DNA of 7,256 nucleotides from Savagea sp. (lineage in GTDB: Bacteria > Bacillota > Bacilli > Bacillales_A > Planococcaceae): the NCBI GenBank assembly GCA_030152585.1, contig JASLJC010000021.1, positions 1 through 7,256 of the forward strand, in the 5' to 3' direction. Within the stretch, counting starts at the first letter, position 1; each line of letters starts with the position of its first letter. The notes beneath the pieces were generated by a model, which saw only the letters and a program-made list of their open reading frames with translations, had not been told where the DNA came from and made no database searches. A program made the translations under genes and the position numbers. Positions 1 through 5,678 of this stretch are shown here, one piece after another.

Positions 1-4
1 ACGA

Positions 5-50
5 AAGTGATCAAAAGAGCAGCCTACGGCTTTCGTTCTTTTGATCACTT
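5..50. repeat. Long hairpin with 14-bp perfect arms
   Basis: The arms AAGTGATCAAAAGA (5-18) and TCTTTTGATCACTT (37-50) are perfectly complementary. Inside lies a second small stem, AGCC (21-24) with GGCT (28-31). A competing pairing exists: ACGAAAG (1-7) can pair with CTTTCGT (30-36), which would exclude the base of the long stem. No T-run follows the stem on either strand, so it is not a standard intrinsic terminator. It lies downstream of yhaM and beyond its probable terminator. It could be a mobile-element end, a regulatory hairpin or a bidirectional transcription block. The window begins here, so its context is cut off. Confidence 0.6.
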
Positions 51-90
51 CCGAGCAAAGATTTTATTGAGTCATAAGTATAAAAATATA

Positions 91-141
91 GGTTCTCATT
101 TAGGGTGACGGATTCGTCACCCCAACACTTGAAAAAGAACC
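91..141 (-). terminator. Probable terminator of the yhaQPM operon
   Basis: A GC-rich 8-bp stem, GGGTGACG (103-110) and CGTCACCC (115-122), closes a 4-nt loop. An outer 6-bp stem GGTTCT (91-96) with AGAACC (136-141) wraps around it. Read on the minus strand this follows the yhaM stop codon by 6 nt, and the outer stem is followed by TATATTTTTAT, a broken T-run. The structure is clear. Its efficiency as a terminator is inferred, because the T-run does not directly follow the inner stem. Confidence 0.55.
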
Positions 142-147
142 CTTTTT

Positions 148-1098
148 TCATCTTATTTCGTTTGATAAATGCGGTTTGTAAAATGAACGTTGGTCGAGTG
201 AAAAAATACGTCCCGTAAATTGACCGCTTTCGGTTTTTTCTAATTCTCGAGTGAGTGTCTGCATTTTTGCGTCGATGTTGTCGATGTAGTGTAAAATTTC
301 TGCTTCTTGTAACATCGGTTTTTTCGGGCTTCCCCATTCTTCTTTGCCGTGATGGGATAAAACCATATGTTGCAGTAACATGACTTCTTCTCCGTCGTAA
401 TGTAATGCTTTGGCAACGTCTGCAATTTCACTCACCATTAACGTAATGTGACCGAGTAAGTTTCCTTTCGCCGTATACGTCGTCGCGATTGGACCTGACA
501 GTTCGACAACTTTTCCGATATCGTGCAAAATAATACCAGCAAACAGTAAATCTTGATTTAATGTCGGATATAACTTCGCAATCGCATCGCCGAGACGAAG
601 CATCGACGCAACATGATCGATTAAACCTGACACGTAGTTATGATGGTTGTTTTTCGCAGCAGGGTATACTTGAAATGCTTGTTCATGACGTTGAACAATC
701 GTTTCGGTTATACGACGAATCGGTTCGTTTTCAATACGACGTATATATCCGACAACTTCTTCATACAATTGCTCTTTCGGTCGTTTCGCAGCCGGCACGA
801 GGTCAGCTAATTGCACTTCATCTTCTTCTGTAATCGGGCGAATGTTTTTTACCCGTAATTGCGTACGGCCTCGATAGTCGTGTACTTCACCTCCGACGTA
901 AACGATTTCGCCTCCACGATACAACGTTTCATGTTCTTTCGTCGTATTCCACAATTTCGCTTCAATCGTTCCTGTTTTATCTTGCAAATGTAACGTCATA
1001 TACGGCTGTCCTTTTTGTGTAACACTTGCCGATGATTCTTGAATGAGTAAATAAAGATCGAGACGATCTCCTTCTTTGTAATTCGCTAATACTGTCAT
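148..1098 (-). CDS. yhaM: 3'-5' exoribonuclease YhaM
   Basis: A 316-residue protein, close to the length of Bacillus subtilis YhaM. It is a cytoplasmic exonuclease that trims RNA from the 3' end (and single-stranded DNA in vitro) in a metal-dependent way. An N-terminal OB-fold nucleic-acid-binding domain spans about residues 10-90 (GDRLDLYLLIQ, LHLQDKTGTIEAKLW, YVGGEV). A linker follows, then an HD phosphohydrolase domain from about 150: HHNY (152-155), DH (161-162), the diagnostic LHDIGK with H192 and D193, H217, and LSHHGKEEWGSPKKP with H249 and H250. These histidines and aspartates should bind the metals. The ATG is preceded by an AGGAGAG ribosome binding site about 6 nt upstream. The gene is last in the operon, 15 nt after yhaP. 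The yhaO and yhaN genes that stand before it in B. subtilis are not present. It looks intact. Confidence 0.93.
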   Translation of the reverse strand: MTVLANYKEGDRLDLYLLIQESSASVTQKGQPYMTLHLQDKTGTIEAKLWNTTKEHETLYRGGEIVYVGGEVHDYRGRTQLRVKNIRPITEEDEVQLADLVPAAKRPKEQLYEEVVGYIRRIENEPIRRITETIVQRHEQAFQVYPAAKNNHHNYVSGLIDHVASMLRLGDAIAKLYPTLNQDLLFAGIILHDIGKVVELSGPIATTYTAKGNLLGHITLMVSEIADVAKALHYDGEEVMLLQHMVLSHHGKEEWGSPKKPMLQEAEILHYIDNIDAKMQTLTRELEKTESGQFTGRIFSLDQRSFYKPHLSNEIR

Positions 1099-1113
1099 CT
1101 TGTTCTCTCCTTT

Positions 1114-2358
1114 TTATTCTTTTCCTAAACGTAACGCCCGTCGAATATCTTTCAAAGAACGAGACGGTCCGTACATCAGTACGCCTCCACGATAAACACG
1201 TGCTCCAAAAATACCGAGTAGTACAATTGTAAGAAGCATCAAGAAAATGGCCAGTAACGGCTCCCACATCGGTAAATCTAATAACCCGACACGTAAAAAC
1301 ATGACGAGCGGTGTGAAAAATGGGAAGTATGAAGCCCACTGCATCCACGTCGCATCAGGGTTGTTCATTCCGAAAACGGAAATCATAAATGCCGCAATAA
1401 TGAGTAATGTCATCGGCATAATGAGTTGTTGTGCATCTTCTGTTCGACTCACGAGCGAACCGAGTAAAGCTGCAAGTGTCGCATATAAAAAATAACCGAG
1501 TATGAAAAAGACGAAACCGTAGATCCATGTCGACGTACTCACTTCAGAAAAACTAAATAAGTTGCCCATCTCTCCGAACGACTGACGTTGCGACACGACA
1601 TAACCGAGCGTGCCGAGAAAACCGAGCTGTAAAATACCGAGTGTACCAATTCCTAAAATTTTAGCAAACATATGTGTCGTCGGCGATACGCTCGAAATTA
1701 AAATTTCCATTACACGCGACGATTTTTCTTGTGCAACTTCAGCAGCGATCCACCCAGAATACATTATGACGGCAAAATAAATGACGAACATAATGAAGTA
1801 GACGAGTATCGTCGCTTGTTGCAATTCTTTTTCTGATTTTGCGGTTGCGGATATATTTTCTTTCGTAAAGGTAACAGGTACGGTAAGTGATGCGAGTTGT
1901 GCCTCTGTTAATTGTAACATTTCGGCACTTTTTGCCGCTTGCATTTGTTGTACCGTCTCTTGAACGATTGTCGGTAAAACGAAATCGGTCATTTTACTTG
2001 AAACGTAATGCGCTTCGTACGGATTGTTATCTTCAATCACAACGTAACCTTCAATCTTTTGTTCTAACACTTTTTTATTTAGTTGATCTTTCGACGCGGT
2101 CGCTCGTTTTACCGTCATCCTCTCTTCACCAAACGTTCGAACGAACCGTTCATACACTTCATCAGACGTTGTGCTAACGACGAGCACTTCTTCTTCGTTG
2201 TGATCCATTCCGAGCATTGCACGTGCTTCTTTCATTAAAATGGGCGCATTCGCTAATCCGATAATTCCGATTGCCAATAAAATGGTCGTAATGACGAACG
2301 CTTTCGTACGTGCTTTCATCCAAAATGCTTGTTGAAAAATAAGCCAAAATTTATGCAT
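1114..2358 (-). CDS. yhaP: ABC-2 type exporter permease YhaP (NatB-like)
   Basis: A 414-residue integral membrane protein, the permease partner of YhaQ. TM1 is at about residues 20-40, followed by a large extracytoplasmic domain (about 45-180). Five further membrane segments lie near 182-202, 231-253, 278-301, 312-330 and 367-386. The cytoplasmic motif EKSSRVMEILISSVSP (211-226) is typical of the NatB/YhaP group and probably contacts the ATPase. I chose ATG 2358 because AGGTGG stands 5 nt before it and the product then starts MHKFW, as is usual for the family. An in-frame GTG at 2367 would add three residues. The start overlaps the end of yhaQ by 8 nt, which suggests translational coupling. 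The substrate cannot be read from sequence; relatives export sodium or small toxic compounds. Confidence 0.88.
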   Translation of the reverse strand: MHKFWLIFQQAFWMKARTKAFVITTILLAIGIIGLANAPILMKEARAMLGMDHNEEEVLVVSTTSDEVYERFVRTFGEERMTVKRATASKDQLNKKVLEQKIEGYVVIEDNNPYEAHYVSSKMTDFVLPTIVQETVQQMQAAKSAEMLQLTEAQLASLTVPVTFTKENISATAKSEKELQQATILVYFIMFVIYFAVIMYSGWIAAEVAQEKSSRVMEILISSVSPTTHMFAKILGIGTLGILQLGFLGTLGYVVSQRQSFGEMGNLFSFSEVSTSTWIYGFVFFILGYFLYATLAALLGSLVSRTEDAQQLIMPMTLLIIAAFMISVFGMNNPDATWMQWASYFPFFTPLVMFLRVGLLDLPMWEPLLAIFLMLLTIVLLGIFGARVYRGGVLMYGPSRSLKDIRRALRLGKE

Positions 2359-3250
2359 CCGGTCCACCTACTTTTTCAATGAATATGTCATGTAAAGACG
2401 GTTCTTCAATTGAGAAATGACGAACCTCACCCATTTCGGTCGCACGGTGCAAAATTTGTTGGGCGACTCGTTCTTCTTCGATTTGAATTTTGACCCCTTC
2501 TGTTACGCGGTCATAAGTCAAGACACCTTCTATTTCATCGAGCCACGTATGGTCAAAATCGCCGTAAAGCTGGACGGCTTTGCGACCGAATGACTGTTTC
2601 ACTTCTCGTAGCGAACCGTGTACACGTTGTGTACCATTTTTCATCATCGATAACTGTTCACACAATTCTTCAACGTGATCCATCCGATGACTTGAAAAAA
2701 TGATCGTCGCCCCATCGTTTCGAAAATCTAAAATCGCGCGTTTCAACATTTCGACATTTACTGGGTCGAGTCCTGAAAAAGGTTCATCTAAAATTAATAA
2801 TGAGGGATTGTGCATAAGCGCTGCGATGACTTGCACTTTTTGTTGATTTCCTTTTGACAACTCTTCTACTTTTTTATCGCGATAATGAACGATTTCAAAA
2901 CGTTCTAACCAATGAAGTGCAGCTTCTGTTGCTTCTTTTTTCGTTAAATTTCGTAATTGTCCTAAAAAGATGAGTTGTTCTAACACTTTCATTTTCGGAT
3001 ACAATCCGCGCTCTTCTGGTAAGTAGCCGATATACGGGCTCGTTTCATAACCGATCGGTTCGCCGTTCCACGTAATCGTTCCTTCTGTCGGCTCGAGTAA
3101 ACCGAGTATCATACGAAACGTCGTCGTTTTCCCTGCACCGTTTGCACCGAGAAAACCATACATCGTCCCTTTTTCTACTTGTAGTGATAAATCGTTGACG
3201 GCGACGACATCTCCGAATCGTTTCGTAACATGTTCTAATTTTAATGTCAA
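2351..3250 (-). CDS. yhaQ: ABC transporter ATP-binding protein YhaQ (NatA-like)
   Basis: A 299-residue ATPase that should power export through YhaP at the cytoplasmic face of the membrane. Visible motifs: Walker A GANGAGKT (35-42), a Q-loop region read as GYLPEERGLYPKM in place of a plain glutamine loop, signature LSKGN (131-135, in place of LSGGQ), Walker B LLILDEP (151-157, with E156 the likely catalytic base) and H-loop H188 in SSHRM. After about residue 205 comes a C-terminal extension of the DUF4162 type seen in this subfamily. The open frame extends upstream to 3319, but the TTG at 3250 has a strong AGGAGGAG site directly upstream and gives MTLKLEHVTKRFG with the usual family length, so I take TTG as the start. 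It is first in the yhaQ-yhaP-yhaM operon and looks intact. Confidence 0.9.
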   Translation of the reverse strand: MTLKLEHVTKRFGDVVAVNDLSLQVEKGTMYGFLGANGAGKTTTFRMILGLLEPTEGTITWNGEPIGYETSPYIGYLPEERGLYPKMKVLEQLIFLGQLRNLTKKEATEAALHWLERFEIVHYRDKKVEELSKGNQQKVQVIAALMHNPSLLILDEPFSGLDPVNVEMLKRAILDFRNDGATIIFSSHRMDHVEELCEQLSMMKNGTQRVHGSLREVKQSFGRKAVQLYGDFDHTWLDEIEGVLTYDRVTEGVKIQIEEERVAQQILHRATEMGEVRHFSIEEPSLHDIFIEKVGGPDA

Positions 3251-3272
3251 AATGTCTCCTCCTCTTTTCTTT

Positions 3273-3299
3273 ATTATATACCTTCTGAACATTTTGTTC
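3273..3299 (-). promoter_or_regulatory. Candidate yhaQPM promoter with overlapping palindrome
   Basis: On the minus strand a perfect TATAAT box (3273-3278) lies about 23 nt upstream of the yhaQ TTG start. No good -35 hexamer is present: 17 nt away the sequence is GCGAAC. The palindrome GAACA-TTT-TGTTC (3287-3299) occupies the spacer and -35 area and could be an operator. The -10 is seen directly; regulation through the palindrome is inference. Confidence 0.45.
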
Positions 3300-3341
3300 G
3301 CTTTCTTTATACGAAACACTGTACGATTTGTTTCATTTTAC

Positions 3342-3438
3342 CTACTTTCCGACAGAAGGCACCCACTTCAAAAAATGTGTAGGGCGCAGCCCAATTTGTA
3401 AGTGGGGGATGAATGTCGGTAGCGTTAGCCTAAAGGCT
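3342..3438 (+). other. Nested-hairpin segment before tnpB, probable IS200/IS605-type left end
   Basis: Three co-axial stems are nested: CCGACA (3349-3354) with TGTCGG (3414-3419), CCCACTT (3362-3368) with AAGTGGG (3400-3406), and GGGC (3382-3385) with GCCC (3389-3392). The base can extend through CTA (3342-3344) with TAG (3420-3422) across a short bulge. A separate small hairpin AGCC-TAAA-GGCT follows at 3427-3438. The segment sits between the yhaQ promoter and the tnpB start. IS200/IS605 elements carry subterminal palindromes that are recognised as single-stranded DNA, so this is probably the left end of the TnpB element. A structured RNA or the tail of a neighbouring element is the alternative. 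Positions 3439-3524 show no further clear structure. Confidence 0.5.
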
Positions 3439-3524
3439 GGTCTTGTTTAGTAGCTTCATCTATACTATATTCAGTGTTAGTTAGGAAATATATTGAAAAT
3501 ATGGTTTAAAGTGAAGTGAAATCA

Positions 3525-3785
3525 ATGCTAATTCATAAAGCTTATAAATTTCGTATTTATCCTAATAAAAAACAAGAAGTATTAATTGCTAAAACGATAG
3601 GTTCTTCTCGTTTTGTGTTGAATCACTTTTTAGCTAAATGGAAAGATACTTATAAAGAAACAGGAAAAAGTTTAACCTTTAAGACTTGTTCTTCTCAATT
3701 AACACAATTAAAGAAAGAGTTAGAATGGTTAAAAGAAGTAGATAGTATTGCTTTACAATCTTCTGTTAAAAATCTTGCTGACGCT
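3525..3785 (+). pseudogene. tnpB: Truncated TnpB (IS200/IS605 OrfB), N-terminal fragment
   Basis: The first 87 codons of an RNA-guided endonuclease TnpB. MLIHKAYKFRIYPNKKQ, SRFVLNHFL and LKEVDSIALQSSVKNLADA match the helix-turn-helix N-terminal domain of the family, whose full length is about 370-400 residues. ATG 3525 gives the usual family start; GTG 3516 is an in-frame alternative. After LADA the family normally continues with an aromatic residue, but here the sequence passes directly into the IS3-family terminal repeat, and the frame ends at a TAA (3828-3830) inside that element. The RuvC-like catalytic domain, the zinc finger and the 3' region that encodes the guide RNA are all lost, and no continuation is found after the IS. 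The fragment cannot be an active nuclease. Confidence 0.85.
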
Positions 3786-3833
3786 GGAACTGACCCCAAA
3801 GTGTGGGACAAACATAAAAAACACCTTTAAGTA
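3786..3833 (+). repeat. Left terminal inverted repeat of the IS3 element
   Basis: It starts GGAACTGACCCC, contains GTGGGACAAA (3802-3811) and ends in ACACCTTTAAGT (3821-3832). It pairs with 5042-5086 once a 2-nt gap is allowed. Its inner part also forms one arm of the hairpin that covers the orfA ribosome binding site. Confidence 0.8.
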
Positions 3834-3877
3834 CAAACAGAATTTAAGTATTCTGAAAATACTTGGAGGTGTTTTTT
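3816..3877 (+). promoter_or_regulatory. Hairpin that buries the IS3 orfA ribosome binding site
   Basis: Arm 3816-3833 (AAAAAACACCTTTAAGTA) can pair with 3860-3877 (TACTTGGAGGTGTTTTTT) over 18 bp: 16 Watson-Crick pairs and two G-U wobbles in RNA. The right arm contains GGAGG (3865-3869), the ribosome binding site for the GTG start at 3878. The loop has its own small stem, CAGAAT (3838-3843) with ATTCTG (3850-3855). Transcripts entering from outside the IS would carry both arms and hide the site. A transcript starting inside the loop would not. The pairing is seen directly; the function is inferred from known protection of transposase genes against read-through. Confidence 0.6.
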
Positions 3878-4210
3878 GTGTCAAAGAAAATAAAAAGAGT
3901 GAGTTATCCTGCAGAGATCAAGATGAAAGCTGTTGAAATGAGATGAGCTGGAGTTCCAATTAAAGAAATAATGGATGAATTACTAATCAAAAATGCTACC
4001 CAAATTAAAACATGGACCAAATGGTATAAAGAAGGAGAAACCCATGGGTTTCATCAGCCTGTTGGAAAGCAATATAGCTATGGAAAAGGTCCTGATTTCG
4101 ACTCTGAAATTGAAGAACTCCGATATAAAAATAAGGTTTTAGAACAGCAAGTCATGGTGCTAAAAAAGTACAAGGAATTGGAAAGGAAGTGGTACAACAA
4201 GCCTTGGTAA
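3878..4210 (+). pseudogene. IS3-family transposase OrfA, broken by an in-frame TGA
   Basis: The frame has 110 codons from GTG 3878, which is preceded by GGAGG at a spacing of 8 nt. OrfA normally supplies the DNA-binding helix-turn-helix part of the OrfAB transposase. The reading is MSKKIKRVSYPAEIKMK-AVEMR, then TGA at 3944-3946 (codon 23), then AGVPIKEIMDELLIKNATQIKTW, which clearly continues the same protein. Relatives have a leucine at this place, so a single TTA or TTG to TGA change explains it. The C-terminal part forms a probable leucine zipper (LRYKNKVLEQQVMVLKKY). Restart at ATG 3971 would give 79 residues lacking the first part of the helix-turn-helix. OrfA and the OrfAB fusion are therefore probably not made at normal levels. 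Confidence 0.82.
4162..4168 (+). promoter_or_regulatory. Programmed -1 frameshift site AAAAAAG
   Basis: The heptamer A-AAA-AAG stands in the right phase in orfA (codons CTA AAA AAG). Slipping back one base moves translation into the orfB frame at 4168 (GTA CAA GGA ATT), which stays open to the orfB stop. OrfB lies in the -1 frame relative to OrfA, as in IS150 and IS3. This would give the OrfAB transposase if the TGA upstream were absent. Confidence 0.85.
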
Positions 4211-5037
4211 AGGCAGTACAAGAGTTAAGTGTAGATATCACTATTCAACAAGCTTGCGATGCTTTAGAAGTTTCAACGTCCTCTTATTATCGTTGGAAAA
4301 AAGAGTTGAAAGAAGAATCGCCACAACAAGAATTAGAGAAGCAAATTGGAAAACTTTGTAGAGCAAACAAATTCAGATATGGTTATCGAAAGATCACGGC
4401 TCTCCTTCGTCGTGAAAAGATTGTAAATCACAAAGCTGTTCAACGTATCATGCAGAAAAATAATTGGCAGTGTCGTGCGCGAATGAAAAAGAGAAATCGA
4501 ATAGGACAACCTCACTTTGTTGCAGCTAACCATTTAAATCGAAATTTCCAAGCAAAGCGCCCTTTAGAACGCTTGATTACAGATATTACGTATTTGCCCT
4601 TTGGGCAAAAGATGCTTTATTTGTCAAGTATCTTAGATGTCTACAATGGTGAAATCATTGCGTTTACAATCAGTGATCATCAAAATGTATCTCTGGTGTT
4701 AGATACGCTTAGTCAGCTTCCAGAGCTTTCTGGGAATTGTATTCTTCACAGTGACCAAGGATCTGTTTATACATCGGCAGCGTATCAATCTGAAATCAAA
4801 AAAAGAGGCATTACCATGAGCATGTCCCGTAAGGGAACGCCCGCTGATAATGCCCCAATTGAGTCGTTTCATTCGACTCTGAAATCAGAAACATTTTATC
4901 TTGACGAAATCACTCAAACAACAACAGCCATTGTCAAAAGAGTCGTACAAAATTATATTCAATACTACAACAAAGATCGTATTCAGACAAAATTAAACAG
5001 TCAATCACCGATAGATTATCGGCAATTGACTGCTTAA
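4189..5037 (+). CDS. IS3-family transposase OrfB, DDE integrase domain
   Basis: A 282-residue catalytic subunit, with GTG as the formal start. In this family it is normally made as an OrfAB fusion whose OrfB frame is open from 4168. The N-terminal part has a helix-turn-helix (ITIQQACDALEVSTSSYYRWKK, residues 18-39) and the HTH_21-like segment around FRYGYRKITALLRR (62-75). The rve-type RNase H fold carries the catalytic triad D132 (RLITDITYLPF), D189 (LHSDQGSVYTS) and E225 (NAPIESFHSTLKSE), with 35 residues between the second D and the E, exactly the IS3 pattern. The end, YYNKDRIQTKLNSQSPIDYR, is also typical. The frame overlaps orfA by 22 nt. OrfB looks fully intact, but its partner OrfA is interrupted, so the element is probably immobile unless helped by another copy. 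Confidence 0.92.
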   Translation: MVQQALVKAVQELSVDITIQQACDALEVSTSSYYRWKKELKEESPQQELEKQIGKLCRANKFRYGYRKITALLRREKIVNHKAVQRIMQKNNWQCRARMKKRNRIGQPHFVAANHLNRNFQAKRPLERLITDITYLPFGQKMLYLSSILDVYNGEIIAFTISDHQNVSLVLDTLSQLPELSGNCILHSDQGSVYTSAAYQSEIKKRGITMSMSRKGTPADNAPIESFHSTLKSETFYLDEITQTTTAIVKRVVQNYIQYYNKDRIQTKLNSQSPIDYRQLTA

Positions 5038-5041
5038 CATA

Positions 5042-5086
5042 ACTTAAAGGTGTTTTGATTTTGTCCCAAGGACAGGGGTCAGTCCC
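5042..5086 (-). repeat. Right terminal inverted repeat of the IS3 element
   Basis: It begins ACTTAAAGGTGT (5042-5053), contains TTTGTCCC (5060-5067) and ends GGGGTCAGTCCC (5075-5086). It is the imperfect inverse of 3786-3833 and starts 4 nt after the orfB stop. Bases 5087 onward are unrelated to tnpB. Confidence 0.8.
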
Positions 5087-5105
5087 TTATAGAGTAATGT
5101 TTTTA

Positions 5106-5144
5106 TTTTAATCTATCACATTAGTAAATACTGATAGATTAAAA
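5106..5144. repeat. 13-bp perfect inverted repeat at the 3' end of the DUF3139 gene
   Basis: Arms TTTTAATCTATCA (5106-5118) and TGATAGATTAAAA (5132-5144) flank a 13-nt loop and include the stop codon of the minus-strand gene (5139-5141). The stem lies between the convergent orfB and DUF3139 genes. It could act as a weak bidirectional terminator or protect mRNA ends, but it is AT-rich and has no T-run on either strand. Confidence 0.5.
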
Positions 5145-5540
5145 TTCGTTGTGTTTAATATATTTATATTGTGTCTTTACATCATCAGGAAGACTATTAG
5201 AAAAATAGTAATTATCTTCGTGAGCAACATAGACTAATGTACCATCATAAAAAGTATTTATTTCAATTTTTCTATTCTTGTCAAAATTTTCAATTCTATA
5301 AGTGTAAGTGTGTTCAGGTTCTTTTTTATAAACAATATTAACTAAAAAAACTCCGTTTTTCCAATCTTGGACTTCTGTTTTTTTAAGAACATCATCAGAA
5401 TAACCTTGTTTTTCAATGTATGAAGCAACTTTCGACGAACTTTTTTTACCGTCAATATAAATTGCTGTTCTCCAACTACCAAACAGAAACAAAGGAACTA
5501 AAACCACAACACTCACGATAATTATAACTTTTTTTTTCAT
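5139..5540 (-). CDS. Small membrane-anchored protein, DUF3139-like
   Basis: A 133-residue protein of unknown function. A short basic start (MKKK) leads into one hydrophobic segment (about residues 4-22), followed by a soluble part expected outside the membrane. KVASYIEKQGYSDDVLKKTEVQDWKNGVFLVNIVYKKEP, followed by YRIENFDKN, resembles Firmicutes DUF3139 proteins; this is my recognition, not a search result. I start at ATG 5540 because GAGGAGG stands 7-8 nt before it; the frame extends upstream to 5594 without such a site. There is no cysteine after the membrane segment, so it is a membrane-anchored protein and not a lipoprotein. It is transcribed divergently from the secreted hydrolase gene, in a segment much richer in A+T than the yha operon, which points to acquisition. 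Confidence 0.75.
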   Translation of the reverse strand: MKKKVIIIVSVVVLVPLFLFGSWRTAIYIDGKKSSSKVASYIEKQGYSDDVLKKTEVQDWKNGVFLVNIVYKKEPEHTYTYRIENFDKNRKIEINTFYDGTLVYVAHEDNYYFSNSLPDDVKTQYKYIKHNEF

Positions 5541-5565
5541 GTTTTTCACCTCCTCGTTTAACTTT

Positions 5566-5594
5566 ATCTTACATATTTTTTCATTAAAATACAA
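5566..5594 (-). promoter_or_regulatory. Candidate promoter of the DUF3139-like gene
   Basis: On the minus strand TTGTAT (5589-5594) and TAAGAT (5566-5571) are separated by 17 bp, about 26 nt upstream of the start codon. Each hexamer is only a partial match to the sigma-A consensus, so this is a weak call in a very AT-rich background. Confidence 0.35.
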
Positions 5595-5618
5595 TTTTTA
5601 ATTTTTAATAAAAAAACG

Positions 5619-5647
5619 TTTACATTTCTAATTAATTTGAATATGAT
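5619..5647 (+). promoter_or_regulatory. Sigma-A-type promoter of the secreted hydrolase gene
   Basis: TTTACA (5619-5624) and TATGAT (5642-5647) stand 17 bp apart, each with one mismatch from consensus. An A-rich stretch lies just upstream of the -35. The expected start of transcription, near 5654, leaves a short leader of about 25 nt with AAAGGAAGTG (5664-5673) before the TTG start. Confidence 0.65.
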
Positions 5648-5678
5648 GTAATAGCAAGAAAATAAAGGAAGTGTTTTT

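Larger units (their letters stand above)
3786..5086 (+). mobile_element. IS3-family insertion sequence (IS150-type), about 1.3 kb
   Basis: The element is defined by imperfect terminal inverted repeats and two overlapping transposase frames. The left end GGAACTGACCCC (3786-3797) and the complement of the right end, GGGACTGACCCC (5075-5086), differ at one position. Further in, both ends share GGGACAAA and ACACCTTTAAGT. The boundary could instead be drawn at TGACCCC (3791) and GGGGTCA (5081). I prefer the outer limits because tnpB homology stops exactly at 3785. Three or four bases of target duplication would be expected, but the flanks (ACGCT before, TTATA after) do not match. The element probably arrived with, or later caused, a deletion. 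Confidence 0.88.

Noticed and set aside
11..337. Small minus-strand frame of 108 codons, and similar frames overlapping yhaM and yhaP
   Set aside because: These lie wholly or mostly inside real genes in other phases, lack ribosome sites and have low-complexity, basic or cysteine-rich products typical of shadow frames.
3287..3299. LexA/SOS box upstream of yhaQ
   Set aside because: GAACA-TTT-TGTTC resembles it, but the Bacillus box needs CGAAC and GTTCG separated by four bases; here the spacing and outer bases do not fit.
3342..3438. CRISPR-like repeat unit
   Set aside because: The repeats are inverted, not direct, and occur once each with no regular spacers.
3944..3946. Selenocysteine or recoded TGA in OrfA
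   Set aside because: Nothing in the family calls for recoding here, and a one-base change from a leucine codon is simpler.
5061..5092. Outward promoter formed by the IS3 right end (TTGTCC with TTATAG)
   Set aside because: The spacing would be 20 bp and the -10 is poor; the first gene beyond also points the other way.
5106..5144. Intrinsic terminator for the DUF3139-like gene
   Set aside because: The stem is perfect but nearly all A/T, and no T-run follows on either strand, so I list it only as an inverted repeat.
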